DNA of 64,000 nucleotides from Blautia argi (GTDB lineage Bacteria; Bacillota; Clostridia; Lachnospirales; Lachnospiraceae), in the NCBI RefSeq assembly GCF_003287895.1, contig NZ_CP030280.1, forward strand, positions 3,103,501 to 3,167,500. The letters run 5' to 3'. The position numbers were made by a program, and so were the translations under genes. Each line of letters begins with the position of its first letter. Within the stretch, counting starts at the first letter, position 1. Positions 48,140-57,457 of this stretch are shown here, in pieces. The notes under the pieces were generated by a model that saw nothing but the letters and a program-made list of their open reading frames with translations, made no database searches and had not been told where the DNA came from.

Positions 48140-49832
48140 ATCGTTTTTCCTCCTTGTTGACAGGAATAACAATCTCTATTCTGCATCCCTCTCCCTGACG
48201 GCTTTTTACCCTTAAATGATATTCCTCTCCGTAAAGCAGTGTTATTCTGTCGTTGACATTGCGTACCCCGTAGCCCTTGGAACGATAGGTGATAATACTC
48301 CTTGCCTGCTCCTCTGACATTCCTATTCCGTTGTCCTCCACTGCCATAATTAAGGTATCTCCCTCTTTATGGACAGAAATTTTCAGCCATTTTTCTTCCT
48401 TTTCCGATACGTCTAATCCATGCTCAATGGCATTTTCTACCAGAGGCTGTAAAATCAGCTTGGGAACAGAGTAGCTTAAAGCATCTTCCTGTACTTCTTT
48501 GATAACCTGGAAACTGTTGTCGTGCATAATAAGCTGAATATGGAGATAGGCATCAATATTTCGGATTTCGTTTGCAGCGATTGTCATGGTTTCTCCTTTG
48601 TTCAGGCTGGTACGGTAATAGGTAGACAATGCCAACGTAATCCGACTGATTTCCTCATTATCTGCTTCAATGGCTTTCCAATTAATAATGGAAAGAGAAT
48701 TATAGAGAAAATGAGGATTAATCTGCGCCTGAAGGGCTTTCATTTCTGTCTTTTGCAGCTTAATTTTTGCCTCATATACCTGAGAAATCAATTTATTGAT
48801 TTCATCCATCATTCTGGTAAAGGTACGCACCAGCACACCGATTTCATCTTTAGATTGGCTCACCACCGTAACTTTACGAAGCCCCAGATTGATTTGGTTC
48901 ATATTTTCTGTAAGCTGTTCCAATCGTTCTACCATTTTCCTTGAGAAAAAATATCCCAAAAGTAAAATCAGGAAAAGACAAAGAAGCAAAACAGGAATAT
49001 TTCCAAGAAGCAATGTCCAAACAGATTTCTCCAACTCCTCTTTTGGCTGATAAAGACAGAAATTCCATTTCGTATCTTCTATTTTTTTCTCTATACATAC
49101 ATAATGTTCTTTTAAATAGTTTAGAGAAGTTTCTTTATCCGGTTTATAAGGAGTATCCATGTGATATCCGGAATACACCACATTTCCCTGTTCATCTAAG
49201 ATTAAGCCCCCTCTGTTTTCCGTCAGCAAATCGGCAAAAGGCTCTAATACCCTATTGTAATCCAGAGTTAAAACCAACATTGCCTGTATCTTATCCTGTT
49301 GGTAAAACTTTCTCACTGCCAGAATTTCTTTTTTATTCCCCTGCTTTACCAGCCACTGCACTGTCCCCTTTTCATTGATTTCCGTATACCATGATTGATT
49401 TTGCGCCACAAACAAAGGCGCTAAGGTATTTCCGTGCTCTACCTGAATATTTTCAGCGTATAAGGTAATACTTCTGATTTCCTCATGATAAAGCTGCGGC
49501 ATGGTAAACAGCGGATCGGCAATTTCTGTATATGCTAGATATGCCTCGTAATCCGAGCGATATTCTTTCTCCATAATTTCCCGTAAGTCAGAGGAATAGG
49601 TTAAATAATTTATCAGATTTATATAAATCTGTACCCGATTATCAATGCTGTCCACAGACTGCTCCAACACCTGATTTAATCCGCTTTCTTCCTTTTCCTG
49701 CATAATCTGTATCGTTCTCATCTGGGTATACGCACTGATGACGCATACCGGTATCAGGCTGCATAAAATCATCATAATGGTCAGCTTATAGCGGTATTTC
49801 AGGTCTTTATATTTCTGTACCCATTTTTTCAT
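48132..49832 (-). CDS. YesM/LytS-type sensor histidine kinase
   Basis: 566-aa membrane kinase. Two membrane helices (about 15-35 and 280-300) bracket an extracellular dCache-like sensor; then a HAMP domain (SRKMVERLEQLTENMNQINLG), the His_kinase motif QINPHFLYNSLSIINW with the phospho-His, and an HATPase_c domain with LILQPLVENAIEHG and EDNGIGM. Such kinases sense extracellular sugars and phosphorylate an AraC-type response regulator, here encoded just upstream with a 26-bp overlap. The downstream binding protein overlaps by eight bases. Confidence 0.93.
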   Translation of the reverse strand: MKKWVQKYKDLKYRYKLTIMMILCSLIPVCVISAYTQMRTIQIMQEKEESGLNQVLEQSVDSIDNRVQIYINLINYLTYSSDLREIMEKEYRSDYEAYLAYTEIADPLFTMPQLYHEEIRSITLYAENIQVEHGNTLAPLFVAQNQSWYTEINEKGTVQWLVKQGNKKEILAVRKFYQQDKIQAMLVLTLDYNRVLEPFADLLTENRGGLILDEQGNVVYSGYHMDTPYKPDKETSLNYLKEHYVCIEKKIEDTKWNFCLYQPKEELEKSVWTLLLGNIPVLLLCLFLILLLGYFFSRKMVERLEQLTENMNQINLGLRKVTVVSQSKDEIGVLVRTFTRMMDEINKLISQVYEAKIKLQKTEMKALQAQINPHFLYNSLSIINWKAIEADNEEISRITLALSTYYRTSLNKGETMTIAANEIRNIDAYLHIQLIMHDNSFQVIKEVQEDALSYSVPKLILQPLVENAIEHGLDVSEKEEKWLKISVHKEGDTLIMAVEDNGIGMSEEQARSIITYRSKGYGVRNVNDRITLLYGEEYHLRVKSRQGEGCRIEIVIPVNKEEKRYE

Positions 49833-51333
49833 ACTCCGCAGTTCCTTTCCTGCAAGACTCCGGTGTCACTCCGAAATATTCCCGAAAACTTCGGCAAAAA
49901 TAGGAGTTATTGGAAAATCCCACTTCCCTGGCAATCTGAGAAATCTTTTTCTGACTGTTTTCCAGCAGCTCTTTTGCCTTATCCATACGAAAGGCTTTAA
50001 TAAAACGGTTTAAATTCATGCCTGTTTCCTGTTTAAAAATATAGCTTAAATACCCTGGTGACAAATATACTTTTTCCGCCAGAATATCTACACTTAATTC
50101 CTCCTGATAGTTCTGATAAATGTAATTTTTCACCTGCGTCACTTCACTTCTCGTACCCTTTTCTTCTTCTGCCAGATATTCTTCCAGCTCTTCCATGGCT
50201 TTCTCAGTAAGCTTCCATACATCTTGCAGCCTTCTGGCACGATATAAGCGGTCAATTTCTCTGCTCAATCTTTTCTCATCAGGCAGATCCATGGCTTCAT
50301 AAATTTCTTTTATAATACTGGAAAATAAAAATTTCACATACATTTCAGAATATGCTTTTTCCGGATGATACACGATTTTCAACTGTTCAAAATGATTTTT
50401 TAAATGCGCCATATCTTGATGATGAATGTCTTCTAAAATTCGCTTTAAAAGCTCTGCATCTCCAAGCGCTGTGTTGGTTTCTCTGTCTTCGCTCTCTTTT
50501 AAAGAAAAAATATGCTCCTCCGGCTGATAAAACTGGTCTTCCAGCACCTTTTCCAACGCCGCGAAAACCGCCGGCAGCTCCTCAAAGCTTTTTAACTCCT
50601 CGCTGACAGCCAATAAGCATTCTGTATTATAACGAAGCTTAAAAAACTGATAAATTTCCCTGCACAAAAGCTCATAATCGCTGTGTTTCTCCTTAAAGAA
50701 GAAAAGTCCTTCTCCAGCATTTAAATTCAGATAAAAGAAATCACGGCGAATTTCCTCTTTTAATTTTTCTTTAAAGATTTCTTCTTCCATTTCAAAAAAA
50801 CTGCTGGATGTCTGAATTAAAACCATGTAATGATACTGTTGGAAATCCAGATTTCTCTTCATTTCCTCAATATCGACTTTTCCCCCGTACAAATAATTCT
50901 GCAAAAAGAACTGGTATAAATAATCCTGTGTTTTAATCAGCTGTACTTCTTCTGCTTTCTCTCTTTCGATTTCTTCCAGCAGCTTTTTCATGGTTTTCTG
51001 AAATTCAAAAGGATCTACGGGCTTTAAAATATAATCAGAAACCCCGTATCGGATTGCTGTCTGTGCATAAGAAAAGTCACTGTATCCGCTGAACATCATG
51101 ATTTTCATTTCCGGATATTGTGAAGATACCTTTTCTGCCAGCTCCAAACCGCTCACATAGGGCATCTTAATATCCGTCAAAAGAATTTCCACCTTTTGAT
51201 GCTTCAAAAGTTCCAGCGCATCCCTTCCGTTTGACGCTTCAAAAACTTCCAGCTCTGTTCCTGTCTTTTTCAATAAAAACTTAATGCCGTTTCGCTCCAG
51301 TTTTTCATCGTCTACAATTAAAATCCTGTACAT
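49807..51333 (-). CDS. YesN-type response regulator with AraC output domain
   Basis: 508-aa two-component regulator. Receiver domain with acidic pair VDDE (about 8-10), phospho-acceptor Asp54 in LLTDIKMPYVSG and conserved Lys in YILKPVDPFEF; a long helical middle; and a C-terminal AraC DNA-binding domain (VKNYIYQNYQEELSVDILAEKVYLSPGYLSYIFKQETGMNLNRFIKAFRMDKAKELL ... GFSNNSYFCRSFREYFGVTPESCR). ATG at 51333 follows GGTGGGAG. It should activate the sugar ABC genes immediately upstream at 51.4-54.6 kb in response to its kinase. Confidence 0.93.
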   Translation of the reverse strand: MYRILIVDDEKLERNGIKFLLKKTGTELEVFEASNGRDALELLKHQKVEILLTDIKMPYVSGLELAEKVSSQYPEMKIMMFSGYSDFSYAQTAIRYGVSDYILKPVDPFEFQKTMKKLLEEIEREKAEEVQLIKTQDYLYQFFLQNYLYGGKVDIEEMKRNLDFQQYHYMVLIQTSSSFFEMEEEIFKEKLKEEIRRDFFYLNLNAGEGLFFFKEKHSDYELLCREIYQFFKLRYNTECLLAVSEELKSFEELPAVFAALEKVLEDQFYQPEEHIFSLKESEDRETNTALGDAELLKRILEDIHHQDMAHLKNHFEQLKIVYHPEKAYSEMYVKFLFSSIIKEIYEAMDLPDEKRLSREIDRLYRARRLQDVWKLTEKAMEELEEYLAEEEKGTRSEVTQVKNYIYQNYQEELSVDILAEKVYLSPGYLSYIFKQETGMNLNRFIKAFRMDKAKELLENSQKKISQIAREVGFSNNSYFCRSFREYFGVTPESCRKGTAEYEKMGTEI

Positions 51334-51355
51334 ATCTCCCACCTTTATAATTACC

Positions 51356-51388
51356 AAACAGGACTGACGTTCTCTGCCAGCCCTGTTT
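51356..51388 (-). terminator. Hairpin after the sugar permease genes
   Basis: AAACAGG (51356-51362) pairs with CCTGTTT (51382-51388), extended inside by a CTG/CAG stem. The downstream T run on the minus strand is poor, so termination may be partial. Confidence 0.4.
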
Positions 51389-51442
51389 CTGTTTTCCTAT
51401 ATTTCTTTTATTGTAACATGTATTTTTATTCTGTCAACGAAA

Positions 51443-52282
51443 TCAACCTTTTACAGCGCCTGCTGCAACACCTTCGATAATATAACGCTGACAGAAAAGA
51501 TAGAACACAATAATCGGAAGAATGGACAATACCAAAACGCCCATCATGGCTCCCATGTCAATCGAGCCGTATCCGCCCTTCAAATACTGAATGGCAATGG
51601 AAATTGTTTTATATTTCTTTGTGTCCAGCACCAGCACAGGCAGCAGATAGTCATTCCATATCCACATGGCATCCAGAATTGCTACAGTAATACAAGTAGG
51701 TTTCATAATAGGAAATACAACCTTAAAATAACATTGCAGCGGCGTACATCCATCAATCATACTTGCTTCTTCGATTTCAATCGGAATTGCCTTTACAAAT
51801 CCTGTAAACATAAAGACTGCAAGTCCTGCGCCAAATCCCAGATAAATAATAATCAATCCCCAAGGATTATCCAGCTTCAGCATATTTGCAATTTTAGATA
51901 AGGTATACATTTCCATCTGAAAAGGAACTACCATTGCAAACAAACATAAAACATAGATAATTTTTGTACTCAATGTTTTTACTCTACTGATATACCACGC
52001 ACACATGGAACAACAGACCACAATCAAAGCCACCGAGCACACAGTAATAAATAAGGTCCATAAAAATGCTTCGAAAAATCCCGTCTTTTCCAGACCTCGG
52101 ATATAGTTCTCCCAGCCTACAAACATATTTCCCTTTGGAATTTTAAAGGGATAACGGCTGATATACGCTTTCTTTTTAAAAGAGTTGATAAATACCAGTA
52201 TAATGGGGTACATATACAGTACGCTGATAACTGAGAAAATCAGTGTCAGCAGCCAACCATGTTTTGCTTTTCTTGCTTTCAT
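51443..52282 (-). CDS. Carbohydrate ABC transporter permease (MalG-like)
   Basis: 279-aa inner-membrane permease with six membrane segments. The EAA loop EIEEASMIDGCTPLQCYFKVVFPIMKPTCITVAIL, which docks the ATPase, is clear, and the protein ends in EGVAAGAVKG as CUT1 MalG-like permeases do. Its ATG overlaps the stop of the upstream permease (TAATG). No ATP-binding subunit is encoded nearby; CUT1 systems in Firmicutes often share one MsmX-type ATPase from elsewhere. Confidence 0.93.
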   Translation of the reverse strand: MKARKAKHGWLLTLIFSVISVLYMYPIILVFINSFKKKAYISRYPFKIPKGNMFVGWENYIRGLEKTGFFEAFLWTLFITVCSVALIVVCCSMCAWYISRVKTLSTKIIYVLCLFAMVVPFQMEMYTLSKIANMLKLDNPWGLIIIYLGFGAGLAVFMFTGFVKAIPIEIEEASMIDGCTPLQCYFKVVFPIMKPTCITVAILDAMWIWNDYLLPVLVLDTKKYKTISIAIQYLKGGYGSIDMGAMMGVLVLSILPIIVFYLFCQRYIIEGVAAGAVKG

Positions 52283-53124
52283 TACTGCTGCACCTCCTTT
52301 GTTCTGGTCAATCTATTTTGTATTAAAGCAATAATTCCCACTAAGACAAAGAAAATAACGGCTTTTGCCTGTCCTACGCCTTCATAGCCGGGACGACCAT
52401 AGAAGGTTCTGTAAATATTTAGTGCTATAAGCTCTGACATATTTGACGGTGCGCCGTTGGTAAGAGCTAAGTTCTGGTCAAAGAGCTTAAAGCCGTTGGT
52501 CAGTGTCAAAAACGTACAGATGGTAATAGACGGCATGACCATAGGAAGGGTAACATGACGAAGAAGCTGTCTTGCATTTGCCCCGTCAATCTTTGCCGCT
52601 TCAATGAGTTCACCCGGTATATTCTGAATACCGGAAATATAGATAATCATCATATAACCTACTTGCTGCCAGCACACCAGAATAACCAATCCCCAGAAAC
52701 CATAGGTGGAGGAAAAGGTTAAAGTTTTTCCATACTGTGCTAACACGCCATTTAATAAAAGCTGCCAGATATAACCTAAAATAATACCGCCGATTAAGTT
52801 CGGCATAAAAAATACTGTACGGAAAAGGTTTGTTCCTTTAATTCCCTTTGTTAAAAGCATTGCCACTGTAAATGCCAATACGTTAATCAAAATAACAGAT
52901 ACTGCTGTAAATAGAACCGTGTACCATAAAGCGTGATAAAATTCTGTGTCCTGAAAAGCTTTTAAATAATTTTGAAATCCTACCCATCTGGCATCTGTTA
53001 CTGTTGTAAATTTGCAAAAGGAAAGATAAATACCCAAAGCAAAGGGTGCAATAAATCCTAAAACAAATGCCAGCATGGTAGGCAGTACAAACACAGGAAA
53101 ATATTTTTTAATTGATTTTTCCAA
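52282..53124 (-). CDS. Carbohydrate ABC transporter permease (MalF-like)
   Basis: 280-aa permease, partner of the MalG-like gene. Six membrane segments and the EAA loop ELIEAAKIDGANARQLLRHVTLPMVMPSITIC. The start is a TTG at 53124 placed by AGGGGGAAG. A stem-loop between it and the upstream binding-protein gene probably lowers permease expression relative to the binding protein. Confidence 0.93.
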   Translation of the reverse strand: MEKSIKKYFPVFVLPTMLAFVLGFIAPFALGIYLSFCKFTTVTDARWVGFQNYLKAFQDTEFYHALWYTVLFTAVSVILINVLAFTVAMLLTKGIKGTNLFRTVFFMPNLIGGIILGYIWQLLLNGVLAQYGKTLTFSSTYGFWGLVILVCWQQVGYMMIIYISGIQNIPGELIEAAKIDGANARQLLRHVTLPMVMPSITICTFLTLTNGFKLFDQNLALTNGAPSNMSELIALNIYRTFYGRPGYEGVGQAKAVIFFVLVGIIALIQNRLTRTKEVQQ

Positions 53125-53149
53125 TTTTCTTCCCCCTTTTATCAGGAAA

Positions 53150-53187
53150 AGGGCTGCCTGTATAAAAAACTTTTACACAGCAGCCCT
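53150..53187 (-). terminator. Intercistronic attenuator between binding protein and permeases
   Basis: AGGGCTGC (53150-53157) pairs with GCAGCCCT (53180-53187) and is followed by TTTTCC on the minus strand. The position between a highly expressed binding protein and its permeases suits partial termination or 3'-end protection. Confidence 0.6.
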
Positions 53188-53201
53188 GTTTCTTCTCTTC
53201 T

Positions 53202-54578
53202 TTATTCTGCGTGTGCTGCTTCGTATTCAGAAGCCCAGCCATCTACAAATGCAGTTTTCACAGCGTCCCATTCGCCTGTTCCCTGTGCATATTCCAGCAT
53301 TGCAGAACCAACCTTATTCTTCCATTCTTCGGAAGGCATGGTTGTAAAGTTCCAGCTTACCGGTGTTTTGCCTGCTTTTGCATATTCATCATTTGCTTTT
53401 ACCAACGGGTTTTCCGGCAGATACTCGTCAAAGGTCTTAAACGGTGTAATAAATCCCATTTCATTTGCAAGCATATCTCGTCCTTCTTCACTTTCTACAA
53501 CCCATGTGAGGAAGTCCAAGGTTGCCTGAATATCTTCTTCTGATGCTTTCTTATTTACACACCAGTAGTTTTCAGAACCTGTGCAAAGTCCCTGATTTTC
53601 TTCACCTTCTGCACCAATGTAGATAGGAAGCATTCCCATATCTTCATCTGCTACTTCCATGTCTTTAATATCATTGTAAGCCCATGTTCCGTTCTGATAG
53701 AAAACAGCCTCGCCAAGTGCGAATTCAGAAGCCGCATCTTCACCTGTCTTAGAGGAAATCATAGAAGGTTCACAAGTGGAGTCTTTTAAATATAAATCCC
53801 ATACATTTTTGAAGTTTTCAAGATAAGTGCCTTTGATTGCCTCTGAGGAAGTAATTCCGTCTTCTTTATATTCATAGTAAACCGGAAGGTTTGCTAAATG
53901 TGTTTTAAATCTCCAGTCAGAAGAAGCATCCATACCGGCAGATGTAAATGCGCCGGAAACACCTAACTCATCTTTGTTTTTCTGAATGCCGTCTGCTACT
54001 TTTTTCAGCGCTTCAAAATTGTTTAATTCATCAATGGATTTGATTTCTGCATCCGGAAGTTCAAAGTATTTATTCAGCAGTGCCTTATTATAAATCAAAC
54101 CATAAGTTTCAATTACATAAGCAATCCCCTGAACAGCATCTCCGTCTTTTAATACATAATCGTCACTGCTCACATCTTTATAAATCTGAGAGTCGGATAA
54201 ATCATAGCAGTAATCCTTCCAGGAAGCCAGTCCCACCGGACCATTTACCTGAAACAGTGTAGGAGGCTCGTCCTTTGCCATTTCAGATTTCAAAGTAGAC
54301 TCATAAGTACCGGCTGCTGCTGTCTGTACCTCTACTTCCACACCGGTTTCATCTGTATAAGTTTCTGCCAATTCTACCCACTGGTCTGCCTGCTCCGGCT
54401 TGAAGTTCAGATAATATACCTTTCCGTCTCCACCTTTTTCCTTGTCACCTTGTACTTCGGAAGACTCTTCCTTTGATGGTTCTTTGTCTTCGTTTTCTGT
54501 GCTGCCACCGCATCCTGCCAGCATAGATGTAAGCATAGTTGCTGTCATCAGCATTGCAAATACTTTTTTAAATTTCAT
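53202..54578 (-). CDS. Sugar ABC transporter substrate-binding lipoprotein
   Basis: 458-aa family-1 binding protein. Lipobox LTSMLAGCG, then a short acidic linker and KVYYLNFKPEQADQWVELAETYTDETGVEVEVQTAAAGTYESTLKSEMAKDEPPTLFQVNG, typical of CUT1 systems. First gene of binding protein-permease-permease, with a TATAAT-like -10 upstream (around 54625). Start at 54578 follows GGGAGG. Likely substrate is an oligosaccharide; identity unknown. Confidence 0.93.
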   Translation of the reverse strand: MKFKKVFAMLMTATMLTSMLAGCGGSTENEDKEPSKEESSEVQGDKEKGGDGKVYYLNFKPEQADQWVELAETYTDETGVEVEVQTAAAGTYESTLKSEMAKDEPPTLFQVNGPVGLASWKDYCYDLSDSQIYKDVSSDDYVLKDGDAVQGIAYVIETYGLIYNKALLNKYFELPDAEIKSIDELNNFEALKKVADGIQKNKDELGVSGAFTSAGMDASSDWRFKTHLANLPVYYEYKEDGITSSEAIKGTYLENFKNVWDLYLKDSTCEPSMISSKTGEDAASEFALGEAVFYQNGTWAYNDIKDMEVADEDMGMLPIYIGAEGEENQGLCTGSENYWCVNKKASEEDIQATLDFLTWVVESEEGRDMLANEMGFITPFKTFDEYLPENPLVKANDEYAKAGKTPVSWNFTTMPSEEWKNKVGSAMLEYAQGTGEWDAVKTAFVDGWASEYEAAHAE

Positions 54579-54661
54579 AATTAGTTACCTCCCTTTATTT
54601 ACGTGCTCTTTTGTTTGTCTATATTATATCTATGCAGGGCTGAAAAAAATATAATAAAAAA

Positions 54662-54694
54662 CCCAGAAACATGTTCAATTTCCATGTTTCCGGG
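54662..54694 (-). terminator. Terminator of the symporter gene
   Basis: CCC-GAAACATG (54662-54673) pairs with CATGTTTC-GGG (54683-54694), one mismatch, and is followed on the minus strand by six T residues. Confidence 0.85.
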
Positions 54695-54718
54695 CTCTTT
54701 CTGTGCAATATGCTTCAT

Positions 54719-55912
54719 TTATAAGTCAATTTCTATTTTTTGTTGTTCGATTTTATGCTTCTCCGCAAATCCAGTTAAAATCATAGTCAATGCTCCGTCA
54801 CCAGTCACGTTACAAGCCGTACCAAAGCTGTCCTGCAATGCAAAAATTGTTAAAATCAAAGCTGTACCTGTTTCGTCAAATCCTAAAACGCTGATAATCA
54901 ACCCCAGAGATGCCATAACCGTACCACCCGGTACTCCCGGCGCTCCAATGGCGAATACGCCTAAAAGAATACAAAACAGTATCATACTTCCCACAGACGG
55001 CAGTTCTCCGTATAAAATCTTGGAAACTACCATAACAAAGAAAACTTCTGTCAGTACAGAACCACAAAGATGGATATTGGCAAAAAGAGGTATTCCAAAA
55101 TCTACCATATCGTCACGAAGCTCCGGTTCTGATTTCTTGGCACAACGCAAGGCAACCGCTAAGGTAGCCGCAGATGACATCGTTCCCACGGCTGTCAAAT
55201 AAGCCGGACCATAGTTTTTCAATACCTTCCACGGATTTTTGCCGGAATAAATGCCTCCTATGAGGTACAAAAGCGCCAGCCAGATATAATGCCCTGCCAT
55301 GACAATTAAGATTACCTTTAAGAATACAGGAAGCTGTTTTGTAATGGTTCCTTCATAAGATAATGCACAAAAAGTAACGGCAATAAAAAATGGCAAAATC
55401 GGAATGAGTACTTTTGATACGATTAAAAGCACAATCTTTTGAAATTCATCCAAAAGCTTTACTGTGGTCTTTGCCTTTGTCCATGTTGCCGCAAGGCCAA
55501 GTAGAACAGATAAGACCAAGGCGCTCATAACTGGCATAATCTGAGGAATTTCCAGTTTAAATACCAGTTCAGGAAGTTCTTTTAATCCGTCTACCTCTGA
55601 AACAATGGACAAATGAGGGATAAGTCCATACCCCGCTCCCATAGAAAACAGAGCTGCCAAAACAGAGGAGGAATAGGCGCAAAGAATTGCCACTCCCAGT
55701 ATCTTAGACGCATTGTTTCCTAATTTTGTAATAGACGGCGCAATAAAACCGATAATAATCAGTGGCACACAAAAGGTAATTATCTGCCCCAGAATAAACT
55801 TGGCAGTTACCACTACGTGCATCACTGGAAGATTTGCTGCCTGCCCTGCGAGAATACCGATTATCACTCCTAAAAGCAGGCGAAAAGGTAAGTTATTGAA
55901 TAATTTTTTCAC
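54719..55912 (-). CDS. Dicarboxylate/amino acid:cation symporter (DAACS family)
   Basis: 397-aa transporter with about eight membrane helices and the two re-entrant loops of the GltP/SstT family. Signatures: the Ser-rich hairpin GTMSSAATLAVALRCAKK, GIPLFANIHLCGSVLTEVFF, GVPGGTVMASLG in hairpin 2, and FGTACNVTGDGALTMIL, which carries the conserved NxxxD Na+/substrate site. It imports glutamate, aspartate, serine/threonine or dicarboxylates with Na+ or H+. Start is GTG at 55912, eight bases after AAGGAG. It has its own terminator. Confidence 0.9.
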   Translation of the reverse strand: MKKLFNNLPFRLLLGVIIGILAGQAANLPVMHVVVTAKFILGQIITFCVPLIIIGFIAPSITKLGNNASKILGVAILCAYSSSVLAALFSMGAGYGLIPHLSIVSEVDGLKELPELVFKLEIPQIMPVMSALVLSVLLGLAATWTKAKTTVKLLDEFQKIVLLIVSKVLIPILPFFIAVTFCALSYEGTITKQLPVFLKVILIVMAGHYIWLALLYLIGGIYSGKNPWKVLKNYGPAYLTAVGTMSSAATLAVALRCAKKSEPELRDDMVDFGIPLFANIHLCGSVLTEVFFVMVVSKILYGELPSVGSMILFCILLGVFAIGAPGVPGGTVMASLGLIISVLGFDETGTALILTIFALQDSFGTACNVTGDGALTMILTGFAEKHKIEQQKIEIDL

Positions 55913-56079
55913 TATCTTCTCTCCTTTCTTTTCCCTTTTGGGTTTTTGAATTTCTACATTATACCCTAGGTTTATCTATCCGTCTATAATTTTATTCTCT
56001 CTTACACTATTTTTATGTCACATCAGCAACATAATTCCCTTCTGCGAACTGCATATTTTCACACGAAATGTGTTTTTTA

Positions 56080-56112
56080 TTGTATAGGTTTCCGAAGGAA
56101 TTTCCTATACAA
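56080..56112. other. Hairpin of unknown role in the foldase-symporter intergenic region
   Basis: TTGTATAGG (56080-56088) pairs with CCTATACAA (56104-56112), with an inner TTCC/GGAA stem. No T run on either side. The rest of the 55913-56231 gap holds only the terminator below. Confidence 0.4.
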
Positions 56113-56121
56113 TAAAGAAAC

Positions 56122-56152
56122 GCCAGGCAACAGCCCTCAAGCTGCGCCTGAC
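56122..56152 (-). terminator. Terminator after the foldase gene
   Basis: Two-step stem GCCAGGC / GCCTGAC with inner CAGC/GCTG (56122-56152), followed on the minus strand by GTTTCTTT. Confidence 0.6.
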
Positions 56153-56231
56153 ATTTTCTAATGTATGTGCAGGGATTAAACCAAAAAGGCAAAACCGTTA
56201 TCTGCTCCGTATGTATCAAAGCATCCTTCCA

Positions 56232-57371
56232 CTATTCTGCAGTTTCTGTACTCTCTTTTGTTTTGTCCTCTGCATCCTTGTCCACCTGCGTTTCTACAGG
56301 CTCCTCTGTTTCTACTTCCGGCTGTTTAATGGTATACTGATCTGCATCGGTCAGTGTCACCTTTTTCCATTCCTTTTCATCTACGGTGAGCTTTGTATCT
56401 TTTTCCCAGTCCTCTATTAAATCATTATAAGCCTCCTGCTTACGCTCATTTACAATGCTTAATTTCTCCTGGTCTGTTGCCCCTCTGTCCAGTACACTGT
56501 CCATACGCACAACATAGTAGCCGTTTTCGCCTTCTACAACCTCACCGCAAAGCTCGCCGTCCTTCAGATTTTTTACTGCTTCCTTCACTTTCTCGTCCAC
56601 AAGAGTATCGTCTTTTCCAAAGGTGGTGTCCAAAACGCTGAGATTCTCATCGACTTCCTTTGCCAGGGCGTCCATATCAGCCGCTCCTGTATCTTCTGCT
56701 GCCTTTACTTTATCCAGAACAGCCTGTGCCTGATTTTTCTTTGCCTTCTTCTCTTCATCAGTCAGCGGTGTGGTCGTTCCGTCTTCGTTCTGCTTATCAC
56801 CTGTATCTACTCTGCAGTAAGTAATTTTACTCTGTGCAGCTTCAGAATCCTCCACATTGGTATCCACATCTGCTGTCATTGGGGCATACATTTTATTCTG
56901 ATAAGTGTAAAGTTCCAGAAGCATTTCTACGTCCGCCTGTGTCACAGCAAGCTTTTCCAGAATTGCTTTGTCATTTGCCTCTGTAAATGCCTTTGCTGCT
57001 TCCTCAATACTTTTTTTCTCTTCTTCGGAAACTGTCACATCATAATCCTTTGCATGCTGCTTTAAAAGCACCATAGTTTTTAACTGGTCTGTTACACTTT
57101 CCTTGGTAGTATCTGCATAGGTTTTGCCGTTTCCTGCGTCCTGCTCCCACATACCAGCAGTGCTTCCTCCCATCATGGCATAATAAGATGCCATCTGTGC
57201 CTGATTCATACGAAGCATCAGATTTCCGGTTCCTATGGTTATTGTTTCCTCCCCTCCTGTAATCAGTGGTTTGGTTCCATCTATTTTGTCACTGCCGCAG
57301 CCTGCCAGCATGGACAATCCCATGGTTCCTGCCAGCACTGCACATGCAAGCTTTTTCGCTAGTTTCTTCAT
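56232..57371 (-). CDS. PrsA/SurA-like foldase lipoprotein (parvulin-type)
   Basis: 379-aa lipoprotein that probably folds exported proteins. Lipobox LSMLAGCG; a helical chaperone-like region; a degenerate PpiC-type segment (LDTTFGKDDTLVDEKVKEAVKNLKDGELCGEVVEGENGYYVVRMDSVLDRG); and a final Glu/Thr-rich tail. ATG at 57371 follows GGGAGG; the longer frame upstream is not coding. It is directly downstream of mfd, the same order (pth-mfd-prsA) as in many Clostridia. Isomerase activity is uncertain because the parvulin core is divergent. Confidence 0.82.
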   Translation of the reverse strand: MKKLAKKLACAVLAGTMGLSMLAGCGSDKIDGTKPLITGGEETITIGTGNLMLRMNQAQMASYYAMMGGSTAGMWEQDAGNGKTYADTTKESVTDQLKTMVLLKQHAKDYDVTVSEEEKKSIEEAAKAFTEANDKAILEKLAVTQADVEMLLELYTYQNKMYAPMTADVDTNVEDSEAAQSKITYCRVDTGDKQNEDGTTTPLTDEEKKAKKNQAQAVLDKVKAAEDTGAADMDALAKEVDENLSVLDTTFGKDDTLVDEKVKEAVKNLKDGELCGEVVEGENGYYVVRMDSVLDRGATDQEKLSIVNERKQEAYNDLIEDWEKDTKLTVDEKEWKKVTLTDADQYTIKQPEVETEEPVETQVDKDAEDKTKESTETAE

Positions 57372-57457
57372 ATGTTCCTCCCTGTCTGCAATGTCTTTTA
57401 TCATTATAGACGCTTTTTCCTGAAGGGGCAAGAAAATTTTCACGGGAAAATGTGAAA

